Below, piece after piece: positions 62,743 to 64,000 of a stretch of DNA of 64,000 bases; position 1 is the first letter of the stretch; each line of letters starts with the position of its first letter. Source of the DNA: Trichococcus palustris. Its GTDB lineage: Bacteria > Bacillota > Bacilli > Lactobacillales > Aerococcaceae. The notes beneath the pieces were generated by a model that saw only the letters and a list, made by a program, of their open reading frames with translations, was not told the DNA's origin and ran no database searches. Made by a program: the position numbers and the translations under genes. The stretch covers positions 124,001-188,000 of the forward strand of contig NZ_FOTD01000001.1 in NCBI RefSeq assembly GCF_900114465.1, written 5' to 3'.

Positions 62743-63111
62743 ATGACCAGCTTAATTGAACGATGGATAGAATTCACGCGGATGCAAAGAAGTACTGCCG
62801 AGGTTTTAGAAAACAAATTACTGGAAAGCAGTAAACTGACTTTGAATGAGTACTATGTGTTGTATTTTTTAAACAAAGCAAAGAATAAAAAAATGCGATT
62901 AAATGATCTGCAAATTGAAATAGGCTTAAGTCAAAGTGCCATGTCACGGATGATTTCGCGTATGGAGGATAAAAATTGCGGGGTAATAGAACGCCATATC
63001 TGTTCGGACGATAAGCGCGGAGTCTATATCAGTCTTACTCAAAGCGGAATAAACATGCTTGAAAAAGGACAAATAATTGTGGATGATGTTTTACAAGATC
63101 TTTTAAAATAA
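62743..63111 (+). CDS. MarR family transcriptional regulator
   Basis: 122 residues. The winged helix-turn-helix is clear: 'LNDLQIEIGLSQSAMSRMIS' as the reading head, then the wing 'VIERHICSDDKRGVYISLTQ', with N- and C-terminal dimer helices. GGAGG precedes the ATG by seven bases. The downstream gene is an Old Yellow Enzyme on the same strand, and both are preceded by related palindromes (62566, 63149). It probably represses itself and the flavin enzyme until an electrophile or quinone-like effector binds, as known for several MarR-OYE pairs; that is inference. Confidence 0.92.
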   Translation: MTSLIERWIEFTRMQRSTAEVLENKLLESSKLTLNEYYVLYFLNKAKNKKMRLNDLQIEIGLSQSAMSRMISRMEDKNCGVIERHICSDDKRGVYISLTQSGINMLEKGQIIVDDVLQDLLK

Positions 63112-63148
63112 AACCTCCAATGAATTGACGAAAAATTTCCCCCTTTAT

Positions 63149-63172
63149 ATATGCACGCGCATGCATTCATTT
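63149..63172. promoter_or_regulatory. Second copy of the MarR operator, before the Old Yellow Enzyme gene
   Basis: ATATGCACGCGCATGCAT shares the ten-base core GCGCATGCAT and most of the left flank with the site at 62566. It lies about 90 bases before the OYE start, consistent with promoter control. Confidence 0.55.
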
Positions 63173-63262
63173 AAGCAGGAGGACAAAAGGGCGTTAAGAG
63201 GCACAACGGGCAAACACCGCTATTTGAGGCAGTGAAAAAATTAAAATTAGAGGAGCGGCATA

Positions 63263-64000
63263 ATGAATAATATTGATGATAGATTAGTGTTTCGAAGAGG
63301 ATTAGCGCTAAAAAACCGCGTCGTAATGGCGCCGATGACGACTAAGATGAGCTTTTTTGATGGTGTGGTCACAACGGATGAGCTACAATACTATGCCTTA
63401 CGTTCTGGCGAAGTGGGAGCTGTTATTACGGCCGCAGCAAATGTACAAGCCAATGGCAAAGGTTGGGAAGGCGAGTTAGGAGTTTACGATGACAAATTTA
63501 TCCCGGGATTAAGTAAACTATCTTCCGCCATTAAAAAAAATGGGACAAAAGCGATTTTACAAATTTTCCATGGTGGCCGAATGACCAACTCAACAGTTCT
63601 TCGTGGTGAATCCACGGTCTCACCGAGTGCTATCCCCGCAGAACGTCCTGGTTCTGAAACGCCCAGAGAGCTCGCTGACTTCGAAATCGTAGAACTGATC
63701 GAAGATTTTAAGAAGGCCACGGAACGAGCGATAAAAGCCGGATTTGACGGCGTTGAACTTCATGGGGCAAATACCTATCTTATTCAACAATTCTTTTCAC
63801 CTCATTCGAATCGAAGAGAAGATGAATGGGGAGGCACAATGGAAAGACGCTTCAAATTCATTAATGACTTGGTGGATGGCGTGACAGAAATTGTCGATGA
63901 TTCAGAAGTTTCCAATTTTATCGTTGGTTATCGTTTTTCTCCAGAGGAATATGAAAATCCGGGGATCAGATTTGCTGACACTTTGTATCTGGTAGATAAA
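63263..64000 (+). CDS. NADH:flavin oxidoreductase/Old Yellow Enzyme, partial
   Basis: 246 codons are visible before the window ends; family members have about 350-400. Start at ATG 63263 with GAGGAG upstream. Hallmarks: 'LKNRVVMAPMTTKMSFFDG' (FMN-contacting strand), 'ITAAANVQANGKG', 'AILQIFHGGRM', the catalytic-region 'AIKAGFDGVELHGANTYLIQ' and 'QFFSPHSNRREDEWGG' with the His/Asn and Arg of the OYE fold. It reduces electrophilic alkenes or quinones with NAD(P)H. It is preceded by a palindrome shared with the adjacent MarR gene. Confidence 0.93.
   Translation, partial: MNNIDDRLVFRRGLALKNRVVMAPMTTKMSFFDGVVTTDELQYYALRSGEVGAVITAAANVQANGKGWEGELGVYDDKFIPGLSKLSSAIKKNGTKAILQIFHGGRMTNSTVLRGESTVSPSAIPAERPGSETPRELADFEIVELIEDFKKATERAIKAGFDGVELHGANTYLIQQFFSPHSNRREDEWGGTMERRFKFINDLVDGVTEIVDDSEVSNFIVGYRFSPEEYENPGIRFADTLYLVDK

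Overview
The window looks like the chromosome of a low-to-moderate-GC Gram-positive, most likely a Lactobacillales member of the Carnobacteriaceae type (Trichococcus/Carnobacterium-like). This is inferred from strong AGGAGG-type ribosome sites, an MprF lysyl-phosphatidylglycerol synthase, an LCP cell-wall enzyme, DedA/TVP38 membrane proteins, FeoAB, lipoproteins, LysM and subtilase surface proteins, a SAM-I riboswitch, and a RexBA (AddBA) recombination nuclease of the Lactobacillales kind that lacks the expected iron-sulfur cysteine at one site. No rRNA, tRNA or CRISPR array was seen.

Layout. 1-5.3 kb: small regulators and enzymes (NmrA/SDR fragment, LysR, ElaA-like GNAT, MarR with a long palindromic operator, VOC protein, Cof-type HAD phosphatase, SagB-like oxidoreductase) and a decayed esterase. 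5.4-14 kb: envelope genes (TVP38, AI-2E/PerM transporter, LCP, DedA, MprF) and an alpha/beta hydrolase. 14-17.6 kb: an iron locus, with a broken DtxR/MntR-type regulator behind an intact palindromic metal box, then feoA-feoB. 18-25.3 kb: an ABC exporter pair, a LysM protein, an unusual 794-residue protein with two isoprenoid-synthase-like halves, and a YjdI/YjdJ-like pair. 25.7-30.7 kb: a secreted subtilase, two tandem DUF5050 lipoproteins, and a truncated amino-acid-binding protein.

31-51.4 kb is a defence island. It holds a GmrSD-like DUF262/DUF1524 protein, two PD-(D/E)XK nuclease-like proteins with a small partner, a pair of Leo-type bacterial dynamins, an IS630 remnant, and a complete SAM-I riboswitch with terminator in front of a 94-residue coiled-coil protein. 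A type I restriction-modification locus follows (hsdR, a 950-residue unknown, a half-size hsdS, hsdM, hsdS), and then a 350-residue unknown. The riboswitch upstream of a SAM-using restriction system, the 950-residue protein and the Leo pair are the most interesting parts.

51.6-59 kb is the overlapping rexB-rexA operon. Its 3' end and terminator are duplicated at about 60.2-60.7 kb on the far side of a triosephosphate-isomerase-like gene, and the duplicate carries a roughly 180-base MITE-like insertion that the first copy lacks. The window ends with a GNAT gene, an orphan ribbon-helix-helix antitoxin, and a MarR regulator and an Old Yellow Enzyme gene (cut by the window end) preceded by related palindromic sites.
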